Shown one piece after another: positions 35,420 through 45,170 of a stretch of DNA of 64,000 bases. The notes beneath the pieces were generated by a model, which searched no databases, was not told the DNA's origin, and saw nothing but the letters and a program-made list of their open reading frames with translations. The first letter of the stretch is position 1. The number at the start of each line of letters is the position of its first letter. This stretch comes from Bosea beijingensis (lineage in GTDB: Bacteria > Pseudomonadota > Alphaproteobacteria > Rhizobiales > Beijerinckiaceae), in NCBI RefSeq assembly GCF_030758975.1, contig NZ_CP132359.1, positions 4,192,307 to 4,256,306 on the forward strand, in the 5' to 3' direction. A program made the translations under genes and the position numbers.

Positions 35420-35824
35420 TCAGGTGCCGAGCAGGTCGATCAAGGGCGGGATCAGCGGCTCGTCGGCGGGCGGCATGGCGAGATCGCGTAGCTTGCCGGG
35501 GCGAACCCATTTCAGCGCCTGGCCCTCGCGGGACATGGGCGTGCCCTGCCAGCGCCGGCAGATATAGAGCGGCATCAGCAGGTGGAATTCGGGATAGGCG
35601 TAGCTCGCGAAGGTCAGCGGCGCGAGGCAATCCTCCTTCACGGTGATGCCGAGCTCCTCGGAGAGCTCGCGGATCAATGCCGGTTCCGGCCGCTCGCCGG
35701 CTTCGAGCTTGCCGCCGGGGAATTCCCACAGGCCCGCCAGCGCCTTGCCTTCCGGGCGCTGGGTGACGAGGACGCGGTTATCGGCATCGATCAGGGCGCA
35801 GGCGACGACGAGAAGCAGCTTCAC
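35420..35824 (-). CDS. mutT: 8-oxo-dGTP diphosphatase (Nudix, MutT type)
   Basis: A 134-aa Nudix hydrolase. The Nudix box fits exactly at 38-60: G-x5-E (Gly38, Glu44), then REL-x-EE-x-GI (52-60). MutT removes 8-oxo-dGTP from the nucleotide pool. WEFPGGKLE before the box and an FASYAYPEF region after it also match MutT of alphaproteobacteria. It starts seven bases after the stop of the upstream lipoprotein gene. The symbol is inferred from length and box context; other Nudix substrates are possible. Confidence 0.8.
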   Translation of the reverse strand: MKLLLVVACALIDADNRVLVTQRPEGKALAGLWEFPGGKLEAGERPEPALIRELSEELGITVKEDCLAPLTFASYAYPEFHLLMPLYICRRWQGTPMSREGQALKWVRPGKLRDLAMPPADEPLIPPLIDLLGT

Positions 35825-35831
35825 GGGGGAC

Positions 35832-36347
35832 TCAGTTGCCGGAGAGGATGACCTGAACGGGTTCGGTTTCCTTGCCCGTCAGCGTGACGCTGTCATAGAC
35901 CGAGCCGCCCTCGCGGGTGAAGGCGGTTTCCTCGCCCCAGATCACCTGAGTGGTCAGGAAATAGCTGCCGGGCGCGACCTTGTCGAAAGCGAAGCGGCCA
36001 TTGGCCTCGGCCTTGGTCGTGCGGGTGTATTCCGAATAGGCGGGGTCGACCTCGTCCTCGCGCGGATAGCCACTATGGGGGACATATTTCCCCTTGCCGT
36101 AGAAATTGGCGAAGCGCTCGCGGGCAAAGGCCGTGGCGGGGATCAGGCGCACGACCTGGCCGGCGGCGTTAACGACCACACCGCTCGGCTTGGTCCGGAA
36201 GGCATGGCCGGTGATGACGCCGGTGCCGCTCTTCTTGATGAAGGCGGCCTCCTCGGTGGAGAAGGCCACGGTCGCCGGCTTGCGCTCGACGCAGCCTGTC
36301 ATGATGGCGCCGACCAGCACGGTCGCCGCGACGATCCCGATCCTCAT
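35832..36347 (-). CDS. Lipoprotein with carboxypeptidase regulatory-like domain
   Basis: A 171-aa putative lipoprotein. [19 protein letters not shown] gives a lipobox MTGC at about residue 19. The middle looks like a Greek-key carrier-type domain: GVITGHAFRTKPSGVVVNAAGQ, then ANGRFAFDKVAPGSYFLTTQVIW and a last strand pair. Function unknown; probably an envelope structural or binding protein. Its start overlaps the EamA stop by four bases (ATGA), so translation is coupled. Confidence 0.72.
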   Translation of the reverse strand: MRIGIVAATVLVGAIMTGCVERKPATVAFSTEEAAFIKKSGTGVITGHAFRTKPSGVVVNAAGQVVRLIPATAFARERFANFYGKGKYVPHSGYPREDEVDPAYSEYTRTTKAEANGRFAFDKVAPGSYFLTTQVIWGEETAFTREGGSVYDSVTLTGKETEPVQVILSGN

Positions 36348-37285
36348 GCAGCCCCCACCCGACGCGGCGCCATCGTCACCAGGAAGACGCCGATCAGGAT
36401 GATGCAGCCGGCGGCGATCTGCCGCAACTCCAGTGTTTCGCCGAGAACGAGCATGCCCATGACAGCGGCGACCGTCGGCACGAGATAACCGGTCATCGCC
36501 GCGCGCGTCGGGCCGGCGGCGCGGATCAGGCGCATGAACACGGTCATCGGGATGGCCGTGCAGACGACCCCAAGGGCGAGCATGGCGGCCCAATGATCGC
36601 GCAGCGGCAGAAAGGCCGCCGGCCCGGCTAAGAGCAGCGCCAGCAACGAGGCGCTGAGGCCGGAGACGACCTGCTGGCCGAGCGCGAGGCGCATCGGATC
36701 ACCGGCCGGCGCCGGCACCGCCCGGACATAGATATTGCCCGCCGCATAGCTCAGCATGCTCGCGGCCATGGCCAGCACGCTGAGGCTCGTAGCGCCGCCT
36801 TCGAAGAGGCGCGGGCCGATCAGCAGGGCGACGCCGGCGAGCCCGATCAGGATGCCGCCGAGCCGCCGTCCGCTCAGGCGCTCCTCGGCGAAGATCAGAT
36901 GGGCGACGATCGCCGTGACCAGCGGGCCAGCCGCCTGGATCATCGCCGCCGGGCCGCTTGCGAGCTGGATCAGGGCGTAGGCGATCAGGATATTGGGTAT
37001 CCAGCCATTGGTCGCGCCGAGCATCAGCCAGTGGCGGATCTCATGACGGCGCGGCAATGGGCTCTGGCCGAGCCAAAGCAGCCAGAGCGAGAGCGAGACC
37101 GCGCCGAGCAGGCCGCGCCCCGCCGCGATGGCGAAGGGCGAGACCTGTCCGGCCATCAGCTTGATGAACAGGAAGCTGGAGCCCCAGAAGAAGGCCGTGA
37201 CGAGCAGATGGGTGGCGATGAAGCCGTGGCTCGGCTCGGGCGCGGCCGAAGCCTCAGGAGCGGTAATCGCCATTGATTTCGACAT
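36344..37285 (-). CDS. EamA/DMT family transporter
   Basis: A 313-aa inner-membrane transporter of the drug/metabolite superfamily with about ten helices in two EamA repeats ([15 protein letters not shown] in the first, [14 protein letters not shown] opening the second, [18 protein letters not shown] near the end). Exports amino acids or metabolites; substrate unknown. The start at 37285 (or the ATG at 37273) lies inside the last codons of argJ in another frame, so the two are translationally linked. The stop overlaps the next lipoprotein start. Confidence 0.88.
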   Translation of the reverse strand: MSKSMAITAPEASAAPEPSHGFIATHLLVTAFFWGSSFLFIKLMAGQVSPFAIAAGRGLLGAVSLSLWLLWLGQSPLPRRHEIRHWLMLGATNGWIPNILIAYALIQLASGPAAMIQAAGPLVTAIVAHLIFAEERLSGRRLGGILIGLAGVALLIGPRLFEGGATSLSVLAMAASMLSYAAGNIYVRAVPAPAGDPMRLALGQQVVSGLSASLLALLLAGPAAFLPLRDHWAAMLALGVVCTAIPMTVFMRLIRAAGPTRAAMTGYLVPTVAAVMGMLVLGETLELRQIAAGCIILIGVFLVTMAPRRVGAA

Positions 37286-38504
37286 AGGCCTTGGTCAGGT
37301 CGCAGGTCCAGACCGTAGCCTTGCCGCGTCCCAGCCCGAGATCGGCGGTGATGACGATATTGTCGCCCTTCATGTAGTCGGAGACCGCGACCTCGTCATA
37401 GGACGGCGCGCGCGCGCCCTGCTTCGCCACGACGATGTCGCCGAAGCCGATATCGAGCCTGTCGCGGTCCGCGGGCTCGCCGGCCTTGCCGACGGCCATG
37501 ACGACACGGCCCCAATTGGCGTCCTCGCCGGCGATGGCGGTCTTGACCAGCGGCGAGTTGGCGATGGAGAGCGCGACGCGCTTGGCCGAGCGGGCGGACG
37601 CCGCGCCGGTAACGCGCACCTCGACGAATTTGCGGGCGCCTTCGCCGTCCTTGCAGACGAGATGGGCGAGCTCCAGCAGGATCGAATTCAGCGCGCGCTT
37701 GAAGCCGGACAGGCGGGGATCGTTGATTTCGGTGATCGCCGGCACGCTGCGCGCGGCGGCCTTGCCGGTCGCGAACAGCATCAGCGTGTCCGAGGTCGAG
37801 GTGTCGCTGTCGACGGTGACGGCGTTGAACGAGCCCTTCACGCCCTTGGAGAGCAGAGCCTGCAGGACCGGGGCGGCGATCGAGGCGTCGGTGAAGACGA
37901 AGGAGAGCATCGTCGCCATGTCCGGCGCGATCATGCCGGCGCCCTTGGCGATGCCGGCGATGACGACCTCCTTGCCGTCGATCTTGGCCTTGCGGGTCAG
38001 GGCCTTCGGGAAGGTGTCGGTGGTCATGATCGCGCGGGCGGCGTCGATCCAGGGGCCATCGGCGGCGCGCCTGGCACATTCGTCGAGCACGCCCTTGAAC
38101 TTGGTCGCGTCGAGCGGCTCGCCGATCACGCCGGTCGAGGCGATGAAGACCTCGTGGGGCTTGCAGCCGGCAGCCTTGGCGGCGATCTCGGCGGTGAGCT
38201 TGACCGCGTCACGGCCCTTCAGACCGGTGAAGGCGTTGGCATTGCCGGAATTGACGACCACGGCGCGGGCCGAACCCTGCTTCAGGTTCTCGCGGCACCA
38301 GTCGACCGGGGCGGAGGGGCATTTCGAGCGCGTGAAGACGCCGGCGACCTGCGTGCCCTCGTCGAGCAGCGCGAACCAGACGTCCTGGCGGCCCTTGTAG
38401 CGGATGCCGGCCTCGGCGGTGGCAAAGCGCACGCCCGGGATCGGCGGAACCTTGGGCTGGCGCTTCGGCGCGAGCGGGGAAACGGGGACATCCTTGCCGG
38501 CCAT
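37254..38504 (-). CDS. argJ: Bifunctional ornithine acetyltransferase/N-acetylglutamate synthase
   Basis: ArgJ (416 aa) moves the acetyl group from N-acetylornithine to glutamate in the cyclic arginine pathway. The self-cleavage signature [14 protein letters not shown] is at 187-200, with Thr198 as the new N-terminal nucleophile. Other landmarks: [40 protein letters not shown]. The C-terminal DYRS is short. It leads a chain argJ-EamA-lipoprotein-mutT with overlaps, downstream of the terminator after the parvulin gene. Confidence 0.97.
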   Translation of the reverse strand: MAGKDVPVSPLAPKRQPKVPPIPGVRFATAEAGIRYKGRQDVWFALLDEGTQVAGVFTRSKCPSAPVDWCRENLKQGSARAVVVNSGNANAFTGLKGRDAVKLTAEIAAKAAGCKPHEVFIASTGVIGEPLDATKFKGVLDECARRAADGPWIDAARAIMTTDTFPKALTRKAKIDGKEVVIAGIAKGAGMIAPDMATMLSFVFTDASIAAPVLQALLSKGVKGSFNAVTVDSDTSTSDTLMLFATGKAAARSVPAITEINDPRLSGFKRALNSILLELAHLVCKDGEGARKFVEVRVTGAASARSAKRVALSIANSPLVKTAIAGEDANWGRVVMAVGKAGEPADRDRLDIGFGDIVVAKQGARAPSYDEVAVSDYMKGDNIVITADLGLGRGKATVWTCDLTKAYVEINGDYRS

Positions 38505-38614
38505 CGCGACTTCCTCCTGCGGAGCGCTGCTGGATCACCGGCGAATCGTGCGTTTGCCGGGCAGCGCGTCTCGTTCGAAAGCCCCTCTGCCGCAGGCCGA
38601 TGACGAAAACAAGA

Positions 38615-38637
38615 AGGGCGGCCGCAAGGGCCGCCCT
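38615..38637 (-). terminator. Terminator after the parvulin gene
   Basis: AGGGCGGCC (38615-38623) pairs with GGCCGCCCT (38629-38637), loop of five. On the minus strand it is followed by TCTTGTTTTC. It separates the parvulin gene from argJ. Confidence 0.75.
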
Positions 38638-38666
38638 CAAAAATCGCGTAGTCGGGAGCGAAACGC

Positions 38667-39524
38667 TCAGTTCTTCTTCGGCTCGGCCGGTTTGGCGGCG
38701 TCCGGAGCCGGGGCGGCAGGCGCTGCCGGCTTGTCGAGACGCTCGACCTTGGCCTTCTCGCGCATGGCGAGGACGAGGTCCTGCTGGGCCTTGCGCTCGA
38801 GATACTGGTCGATCTGCGGCTTCACGGCGGCGAAATCCGGCAGCGGCTTGGAGCGCTTGTCCTCGAGCTTGATGACATGCCAGCCGAACTGGCTCTTCAC
38901 CGGCTCGGAAATCTCGCCCTTCTTCAGCTTGAACGCGGCTTCGGCGAATTCAGGCACCATGCGGTCCTTGGTGAACCAGCCGAGATCGCCGCCCTCCTTG
39001 CCCGAGCCCGGGTCCTTGGAGAGTTCGGCCGCAACCTTGGCGAAATCCTCGCCCTTCTTCAGCCGCTCGACCGCGGCCTTGGCCTGCGCCTCGTCCTCGA
39101 CGAGGATGTGGCGGGCATTGACCTCTTCCTCGGGCGCCATCGCCTTGGTGGTGTCGTCGAAGAGCTTCTTGGCGGCCTCGGCGGTGACGGCCTTCTTGCC
39201 CTCGCGGGTCAGGTATTCGTCGAGCAGCACCTTCTCGCGGTAATAGGCGAGGCGGGCGGCGAAATCGGGGGTGTCTCCGATCTTGGCCTCGGCCGCGGCC
39301 TTTGCGCCGAGCTTGAGGTCGACGAGATAGTTGATGACCTCGTCGCGCTTGCGCTCCTCGGGGAGCTGGGCCAGGCGCTCGCCTAGATCCTCGGTTGCGA
39401 GCTGGACGTCCTTCTCGGTGATCGCGATGCCGTCGACCTTGGCGACGACCTTGTCGGACTGGGCGAAGGCCGGGCCCGCCAGCAGCGCGAAGCCGAGGAC
39501 GGCAATGAAACGGACTGAGCTCAT
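38667..39524 (-). CDS. Peptidyl-prolyl isomerase, parvulin type (periplasmic)
   Basis: A 285-aa secreted foldase. Signal peptide 1-21 ([15 protein letters not shown]). An N-terminal SurA-like helical part (about 25-125) precedes the rotamase domain (about 128-225): [41 protein letters not shown] (adjacent), [15 protein letters not shown] basic Ala/Pro-rich tail ends in PKKN. It aids folding of periplasmic or outer-membrane proteins and is divergent from secA, whose substrates it would receive. The start at 39524 is preceded by AAAGG. Confidence 0.93.
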   Translation of the reverse strand: MSSVRFIAVLGFALLAGPAFAQSDKVVAKVDGIAITEKDVQLATEDLGERLAQLPEERKRDEVINYLVDLKLGAKAAAEAKIGDTPDFAARLAYYREKVLLDEYLTREGKKAVTAEAAKKLFDDTTKAMAPEEEVNARHILVEDEAQAKAAVERLKKGEDFAKVAAELSKDPGSGKEGGDLGWFTKDRMVPEFAEAAFKLKKGEISEPVKSQFGWHVIKLEDKRSKPLPDFAAVKPQIDQYLERKAQQDLVLAMREKAKVERLDKPAAPAAPAPDAAKPAEPKKN

Positions 39525-39884
39525 GAATGACGACCTTTCGTCGGAAACCGAGGCGGTTTGGCGGCTGCACTGCCCGATGAACGCGGCAAAGGCAAGGCGG
39601 TTCAAGCGGCTGCGCCGGCCGATCACGCAGCTTTGCACCGGACGCGATGCCGCAGCGTCTGATGATCTCAAGCGCCGGCTCTTGGAAGCTGCCCGGAAAA
39701 ACCCCACATCCGGAGCCGAATTCACTTGCCGTTTCACTGCCTATTGGTCGAAACGCACGCTGGACCCTGCCCGCGCTCGCGTCTAAACACGCGGTCGCAT
39801 TTCGAGAATACCGAACCTCCGGTTCGCGCGCGACAAGCGGTACGCGCCAGCCGGGGGCTCAACGCATCACCTGAAAGGCCCAAC
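39525..39884. other. Divergent spacer between parvulin and secA genes
   Basis: A 360-bp gene-free region that must hold both promoters. I see no convincing -35/-10 pair, dyad or terminator. Open frames that run in from upstream of secA lack codon character and are not called. Confidence 0.4.
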
Positions 39885-42659
39885 ATGCTTGGCGCGCTCG
39901 CAAAGAAACTCTTCGGCTCGTCGAATGACCGCCGCGTCAAGGGCTACCAGCCCCGTGTCGCCGCGATAAACGCGCTGGAAAAAGAGATCGCCGCGCTGAG
40001 CGACGAGGCCCTGAAGGCGCGCACCGAAGAGTTCAAGAAGCAGATCACGGAGGGCAAGAAGCTCGACGATCTCCTGGTCCCGGCCTTCGCCACGGTGCGC
40101 GAGGCGGCCAAGCGCGTGCTCGGCCAGCGCCCCTACGATGTCCAACTCGTCGGCGGCATGGTGCTGCATGAGGGCGCCATCGCCGAGATGAAGACCGGCG
40201 AAGGCAAGACGCTGGTCGCGACCCTGCCGACCTATCTCAACGCCCTCGAAGGCAAGGGCGTCCATGTCGTCACCGTCAACGACTATCTCGCCCGGCGCGA
40301 CGCCGAGTGGATGGCGAAACTCTACAATTTCCTCGGCCTGACCGTCGGCATCATCGTCCACGGCCTCGACGACGAGGAACGCCAGCGCGCCTATGCCTGC
40401 GACATTACCTACGGCACGAACAACGAATTCGGCTTCGACTATCTCCGCGACAACATGAAATACGACGTCGCGCAGATGAGTCAGCGCGGCCACCATTTCG
40501 CGATCGTCGACGAGGTCGACTCGATCCTGGTCGACGAGGCCCGCACGCCGCTGATCATCTCCGGCCCGCTCGACGACAAGTCGGACCTCTATGTTTCGAT
40601 CGACAAGGTTCTGCCGGGCCTCGTTCCGGCCGATTACGAGGTCGACGAGAAGCAGCGCACGGTGGCGCTGACGGAAGCCGGCAACGAGCATATCGAGGAA
40701 TTGCTGCGCGAGGCCGGCCTGCTCAACGAGGGCGATCTCTACGACGCGCACAACGTCACGCTGGTCCATCACGTCAACCAGGCGCTGCGGGCCCACACGC
40801 TGTTCACCCGCGACAAGGACTATATCGTCCGCGGCGACGAGGTCGTGATCATCGACGAGTTCACCGGCCGCATGATGCCGGGCCGGCGCTATTCGGAAGG
40901 CCTGCACCAGGCGCTGGAAGCCAAGGAGCACGTCACCGTCCAGCCCGAGAACGCGACGCTGGCCTCGATCACCTTCCAGAACTATTTCCGCCTCTATGCG
41001 AAGCTTGCCGGCATGACCGGCACGGCCGCGACCGAGGCCGACGAGTTCTTCCAGATCTACAAGCTCGAGGTCGTCGAAATCCCGACGAACGTCCCGATCT
41101 CCCGCAAGGACGAGGATGACGAGGTCTACCGCACCTTCGAGGAGAAGGTGCGCGGCGTGATCCGCGAGATCCAGGCGGCGCAGGCCAATGGCCAGCCGCT
41201 GCTGGTCGGCACCACCTCGATCGAGCGCTCGGAGCTGATCGCCGAGATGCTGGAGAAGGAGGGCTACAAGCTCCTCGATTTCACCGATCCGAAGGCGCTG
41301 GAGCCGATCTACCAGGCGGCGCGCGAGGGCAAGACGACCAAGGCCTTCGCCGTGCTGAACGCCCGCTTCCACGAGCAGGAAGCCTATATCGTCGCGCAGG
41401 CCGGCGTGCCCGGCGCGATCACCATCGCGACCAACATGGCCGGCCGCGGCACCGACATCCAGCTCGGCGGCAATGCCGACATGCGGATCTCCCATGATCT
41501 CGCCGGCATGGAAGAGGGGCCGGAGCGCGACGCGAAGGCGGCCGCCATCCGCGCCGAGGTTGCCGATTTCAAGCAGCGCGTGCTCAAGTCCGGCGGGCTC
41601 TACATCGTCGGCACCGAGCGCCACGAGAGCCGGCGCATCGACAACCAGCTCCGCGGCCGTGCCGGCCGCCAGGGCGATCCCGGCCGCTCCAAGTTCTTCC
41701 TGTCGCTGCAGGACGACCTGATGCGCATTTTCGGTTCCGACCGGATGGACGGCATGCTGACCAAGCTCGGCCTCAAGGAAGACGAGGCGATCGTCCACCC
41801 CTGGATCAACAAGGCGGTCGAGAAGGCGCAGGGCAAAGTCGAGGCGCGCAATTTCGACATCCGCAAGAACATCCTGAAATACGACGACGTGATGAACGAC
41901 CAGCGCAAGGTCGTGTTCGAGCAGCGCCGCGACTTCATGCGCCAGGCGACCGTGCGCGAGACCATCGACGACATGCGCCATGGCGTGGTCGAGGATGTCG
42001 TCGCCCGTCATATTCCGGAAGAAGCCTATCCCGAGCAGTGGGACTCCCCCGGCCTGAAGCAGGAGGTGATCCAGCACCTGAACCTCGATCTGCCGATCGA
42101 GGACTGGGCCAAGGAAGAGGGCATTGCCGACAGCGAAATCCGCGAGCGTATCCGCAAGCTCGCCGACGAGGATTATGCCGGCCGGATCGAGCGCAACACC
42201 GAAGAAGTCATGACCTATGTCGAGAAGCAGGTCCTGCTGCAGTCGCTCGACCACCTCTGGCGCGAGCATCTGGTCACGCTCGACCATCTCCGCCAGGTCA
42301 TCGGCTGGCGCGGCCTTGCCCAGCGCGACCCGCTGCAGGAATACAAGCAGGAGGCGTTCGAGCTGTTCGACGGGCTGATCGGCCATCTGCGCCAGCAGGT
42401 CACCGGACATCTCTCGCGCATCGAGGTGCGCTTCGACCAGCCCGAGGATCAGGCGCCGATCCAGGCGCAGGACGGCGCGGGCTCGGGCTTCGGCGATTAC
42501 GGCGGCACCGGCGTGCAGTTCGCTGCCGCCGATGCCGACACGGCCGTGCTCGACCGCAATCCCGAGGACCCGGAAAGCTGGGGCAAGGTCGGCCGCAACG
42601 AACCCTGTCCCTGCGGCTCCGGCAAGAAGTTCAAGCACTGCCACGGCCAGTTCGCCTGA
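39885..42659 (+). CDS. secA: Preprotein translocase subunit SecA
   Basis: The Sec motor ATPase (924 aa, full length), which drives unfolded preproteins through SecYEG. Walker A is TGEGKT at about 104-109; the DEAD-type [20 protein letters not shown] follows near 206. [23 protein letters not shown] is the preprotein cross-linking region, and [11 protein letters not shown] with [13 protein letters not shown] marks motor domain 2. The C-terminal zinc finger [14 protein letters not shown] is intact, so SecB binding is expected. The start at 39885 ([16 protein letters not shown]) is the family start, with GAAAGG upstream. Confidence 0.98.
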   Translation: MLGALAKKLFGSSNDRRVKGYQPRVAAINALEKEIAALSDEALKARTEEFKKQITEGKKLDDLLVPAFATVREAAKRVLGQRPYDVQLVGGMVLHEGAIAEMKTGEGKTLVATLPTYLNALEGKGVHVVTVNDYLARRDAEWMAKLYNFLGLTVGIIVHGLDDEERQRAYACDITYGTNNEFGFDYLRDNMKYDVAQMSQRGHHFAIVDEVDSILVDEARTPLIISGPLDDKSDLYVSIDKVLPGLVPADYEVDEKQRTVALTEAGNEHIEELLREAGLLNEGDLYDAHNVTLVHHVNQALRAHTLFTRDKDYIVRGDEVVIIDEFTGRMMPGRRYSEGLHQALEAKEHVTVQPENATLASITFQNYFRLYAKLAGMTGTAATEADEFFQIYKLEVVEIPTNVPISRKDEDDEVYRTFEEKVRGVIREIQAAQANGQPLLVGTTSIERSELIAEMLEKEGYKLLDFTDPKALEPIYQAAREGKTTKAFAVLNARFHEQEAYIVAQAGVPGAITIATNMAGRGTDIQLGGNADMRISHDLAGMEEGPERDAKAAAIRAEVADFKQRVLKSGGLYIVGTERHESRRIDNQLRGRAGRQGDPGRSKFFLSLQDDLMRIFGSDRMDGMLTKLGLKEDEAIVHPWINKAVEKAQGKVEARNFDIRKNILKYDDVMNDQRKVVFEQRRDFMRQATVRETIDDMRHGVVEDVVARHIPEEAYPEQWDSPGLKQEVIQHLNLDLPIEDWAKEEGIADSEIRERIRKLADEDYAGRIERNTEEVMTYVEKQVLLQSLDHLWREHLVTLDHLRQVIGWRGLAQRDPLQEYKQEAFELFDGLIGHLRQQVTGHLSRIEVRFDQPEDQAPIQAQDGAGSGFGDYGGTGVQFAAADADTAVLDRNPEDPESWGKVGRNEPCPCGSGKKFKHCHGQFA

Positions 42660-42732
42660 GGCATCGCCTTCCTGACGTATGTCCGATGCCCGGCCCTGTG
42701 CCGGGCATCGTCGTTTTGGGAAGCGGAAACCC

Positions 42733-42865
42733 TTGTCATTCCGGGGCGCGCCGAAGGCGCGAACCCGGAACCCACGACTGGGTGAAAGGTCCCATGCCCG
42801 GTTGCGAGCGGCTCACCCAGTCGTGGCTTCCGGGCTCTTCGCTCCGCGAAGCCCCGGAATGACAA
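42733..42865. repeat. Long palindromic repeat (TTGTCATTCCGGGGC ends)
   Basis: A 133-bp cruciform-type element. The outer arms are 15-bp perfect inverted copies (42733-42747 and 42851-42865). An inner 14-bp perfect pair lies at 42772-42785 and 42813-42826 (CCACGACTGGGTGA). Each flank has its own small hairpin (CGCGCC-GAA-GGCGCG on the left, CTTCGC-TCC-GCGAAG on the right). TGTCATTCCGGGGC...GAACCCGGAACCCA is a repeat I know from many Hyphomicrobiales genomes. It lies after secA and could also end its transcript. Confidence 0.8.
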
Positions 42866-42964
42866 TCATCCTGCGCCGGATCGACGCATGAATTGTTTGG
42901 ACCTTATTTACGCCCCGGTAACACTCTCCTTTCCAAGTTGGCCGCGATGAAAGGAGATGAGATC

Positions 42965-43480
42965 ATGTTCAAGACAGCGCTTTCGGCTGCCTGCCTCACC
43001 ATTCTGGCAGGCACGGCCGTACAGGCGGCGAGCCCTAAATCTCTGGGGCAGTTCGGCGACTGGAACGCGGCTACTTACGCAAAGGGCGATCTGGCGCGTT
43101 GCTTCATCATGAGCAAGCCTTCGTCGGAAGAACCGTCGAGTTTGCGTCACGGCGAAGTCTTCTTCTTCGTGCAGACGGGCGATAAAGCCTCGGATACGGA
43201 ATCGAGCTTCCAGGCCGGTTATGACTTCGCCCGGAATTCCGTGGTCACCGTCACGATCGGCGATGACAGCTTCCGCATGCTGACCGAGGGCAGCAATGCC
43301 TGGCTCGAACGGCTGGAACGGGAACCGGCGCTGCTCGCCGCGATGCGGGCGGGAAGCACCATGACGCTCGAAGCACGCTCGCTGCGCGGCAACGTCACGA
43401 CCTATCAGTTCTCGCTCGCGGGCGTCACCGCGGCCTCGCGCATGCTGGCGCGCTGCGATACGGACGCGACGCAGAGCTGA
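42965..43480 (+). CDS. Invasion-associated locus B (IalB) family protein
   Basis: A 171-aa exported protein. Signal peptide 1 to about 22 (MFKTALSAACLTILAGTAVQA). The mature part begins SLGQFGDWNAATY and holds RCFIM and a final LARC, the GDW and two-cysteine layout of the IalB family. IalB was named in Bartonella, but relatives are common in free-living alphaproteobacteria, with unknown role in the periplasm. AAAGGAG precedes the start at 42965. Confidence 0.75.
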   Translation: MFKTALSAACLTILAGTAVQAASPKSLGQFGDWNAATYAKGDLARCFIMSKPSSEEPSSLRHGEVFFFVQTGDKASDTESSFQAGYDFARNSVVTVTIGDDSFRMLTEGSNAWLERLEREPALLAAMRAGSTMTLEARSLRGNVTTYQFSLAGVTAASRMLARCDTDATQS

Positions 43481-43491
43481 CGCGGGTTTTT

Positions 43492-43523
43492 GGGGCGAGC
43501 CGCCGCTGCGGATGGCTTGCCCC
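43492..43523 (+). terminator. Hairpin after the IalB gene
   Basis: GGGGCGAGCC (43492-43501) pairs with GGCTTGCCCC (43514-43523) with one G-T pair and a 12-base loop. No T-run follows. Weak candidate. Confidence 0.3.
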
Positions 43524-43611
43524 TCGATACCTCCGCTTGCATCCGGCCCTCGCAGGCGCCAGTTTGATGCTCGAATGAGCAGGACGGCGCATCGGCGCAG
43601 CGGGGGACGAG

Positions 43612-44595
43612 ATGGACTTGTCGGGCTTCAACATCGCCGTGATCGTCATCGTGGCGCTGGTCATCCTGACGATCGCACGCGGTGTTCGCACCGTTCCCCA
43701 AGGCTACAACTACACCGTCGAGCGCTTCGGCCGCTATTCGCGGACGCTGAGCGCCGGCCTCGGGCTGATCTGGCCCTGGATCGACCGTATCGGCCACAAG
43801 GTGAATGTCATGGAGCAGGTGCTCGACATTCCCTCGCAGGAGGCGATCACCAAGGACAATGCCGGCGTACGCATCGACGCCGCTGCCTTCTACCAGGTGC
43901 TCGACGCCGCCAAGGCTTGCTACGAGGTGTCGTCGCTCAACGATGCGCTGATGGTCCTGACCATGACCAATATCCGCACCGTCGTCGGCTCGATGGACCT
44001 CGACCAGTTGCTCTCGCATCGCGACGAGATCAACGAGCGGCTGCTGCGGGTGATGGACGCCGCCGCCTCGCCCTGGGGGGTCAAGGTCACGCGCATCGAG
44101 ATCCGGGACATTCTGCCGCCGGCCGATATCGCCGGCGCGATGAACCGGCAGATGAAGGCCGAACGTGAAAAGCGCGCCGCCGTGCTCGAAGCGGAAGGCC
44201 TGCGGCAGGCGGAGATTCTGAAGGCTGAAGGCGCCAAGCAGTCCCAGATTCTTGCCGCGGAGGGGCGCAAGGAAGCGGCGCTGCGCGATGCCGAAGCCCG
44301 CGAGCGGCTGGCGCAGGCCGAAGCAGCGGCGACGGCCATGGTCTCCGAGGCGATCGGCAAGGGCGATATCCAGGCCGCGAACTTCCTGATCGCCGAGCGC
44401 TATACCGATGCGCTGAAATCGATCGCGTCGAGCCATAACAGCAAGGTCGTGATCGTACCGATCGAGGCCGCTTCGCTTGCCGGCACGGTCGGCGGCATCG
44501 CGCAGCTCACCAAGGCCGTGTTCGGCGAGGACGCAACGGCGCAACGCCGCAACGGGGCCGGTTCGGTGCCGGTCTCCGGGCGCACGAGCGGCTGA
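43612..44595 (+). CDS. SPFH/Band 7 (stomatin-like, QmcA-type) membrane protein
   Basis: A 327-aa membrane-anchored scaffold. An N-terminal membrane segment (about 5-22, FNIAVIVIVALVILTIARGV) is followed by the Band 7 domain (about 24-185: VPQGYNYTVERFGRYSRTL, ALMVLTMTNIRTVVGSMDLDQLLSHRDEIN in parts) and a coiled coil rich in EAEGLRQAEILKAEGAKQ (about 185-265). Such proteins form rings or patches in the membrane and modulate proteases. It pairs with the NfeD gene 11 bases downstream, as in the E. coli qmcA-ybbJ pair. Confidence 0.93.
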   Translation: MDLSGFNIAVIVIVALVILTIARGVRTVPQGYNYTVERFGRYSRTLSAGLGLIWPWIDRIGHKVNVMEQVLDIPSQEAITKDNAGVRIDAAAFYQVLDAAKACYEVSSLNDALMVLTMTNIRTVVGSMDLDQLLSHRDEINERLLRVMDAAASPWGVKVTRIEIRDILPPADIAGAMNRQMKAEREKRAAVLEAEGLRQAEILKAEGAKQSQILAAEGRKEAALRDAEARERLAQAEAAATAMVSEAIGKGDIQAANFLIAERYTDALKSIASSHNSKVVIVPIEAASLAGTVGGIAQLTKAVFGEDATAQRRNGAGSVPVSGRTSG

Positions 44596-44606
44596 GGCAC
44601 ATTGCG

Positions 44607-45053
44607 ATGCCCGACTGGCTTTCGACACATAATGGCTGGCTCTGGGCGATCCTCGGCCTGCTGCTCATCGGCGGCGAGATGCTGGCGCCGGGCGTCTTCC
44701 TGATCTGGCTGGGATTGGCGGCGCTCATCACCGGTGCGGTGGTCGGTCTCTTCGGTCTCGGCTGGCAGGCGGCCTGCATCGTCTTCGCGATCTTCGCCGT
44801 CGCCTGTGTCGCCGCCGGCCGGATGCTGACGCGCCGCAAGGGCGAGGAGCCGGATGCCGCGACCGGCCTCAACGATCGTGGCCGCCAGCTCATCGGCAAG
44901 GTCTTCCGGCTGGAAACGACCATGACGGGCGGCGAAGGGCGCGTGCGCGTCGGCGATTCGTCCTGGCGGATCGTCGGCCCGGAATTGCTGGCCGGGGCCG
45001 AGGTCAAGGTCGTCAGGGTCGAGGGCTCGACGCTGGTCGTCGAGAAGGCCTGA
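44607..45053 (+). CDS. NfeD family membrane protein
   Basis: A 148-aa short-type NfeD. About two to three membrane helices (WLWAILGLLLIGGEMLAPG, LIWLGLAALITGAVVGLFGL, CIVFAIFAVACVAAG) precede a C-terminal OB-fold (about 95-148, GKVFRLETTMTGGEGRVRVGDSSW in part and VKVVRVEGSTLVVEKA). NfeD proteins work with a neighbouring SPFH protein, here the Band 7 gene just upstream. Confidence 0.92.
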   Translation: MPDWLSTHNGWLWAILGLLLIGGEMLAPGVFLIWLGLAALITGAVVGLFGLGWQAACIVFAIFAVACVAAGRMLTRRKGEEPDAATGLNDRGRQLIGKVFRLETTMTGGEGRVRVGDSSWRIVGPELLAGAEVKVVRVEGSTLVVEKA

Positions 45054-45170
45054 AGCCGCCATGAGATTTTTGCATCAGTCGTGTCGATTCTAGCGACAGC
45101 GTTGCGTTCAGGGCGTTGGCCTCCGGCGCTGCGGGGACTATAGCAGCCGCTCCTCCGTGAGCGCATCGTC

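Noticed and set aside
39867..42644. 925-codon open frame antisense to secA
   Set aside because: It mirrors the codon pattern of secA on the other strand, has no start signals, and its translation is a low-complexity mix of Leu, Val, Asp and Arg. Long antisense frames are normal at this GC content.
45054..45170. serC-type RNA motif before serA
   Set aside because: The known motif precedes serC-serA operons; here serC is absent and the 117-bp leader shows no clear hairpin set.
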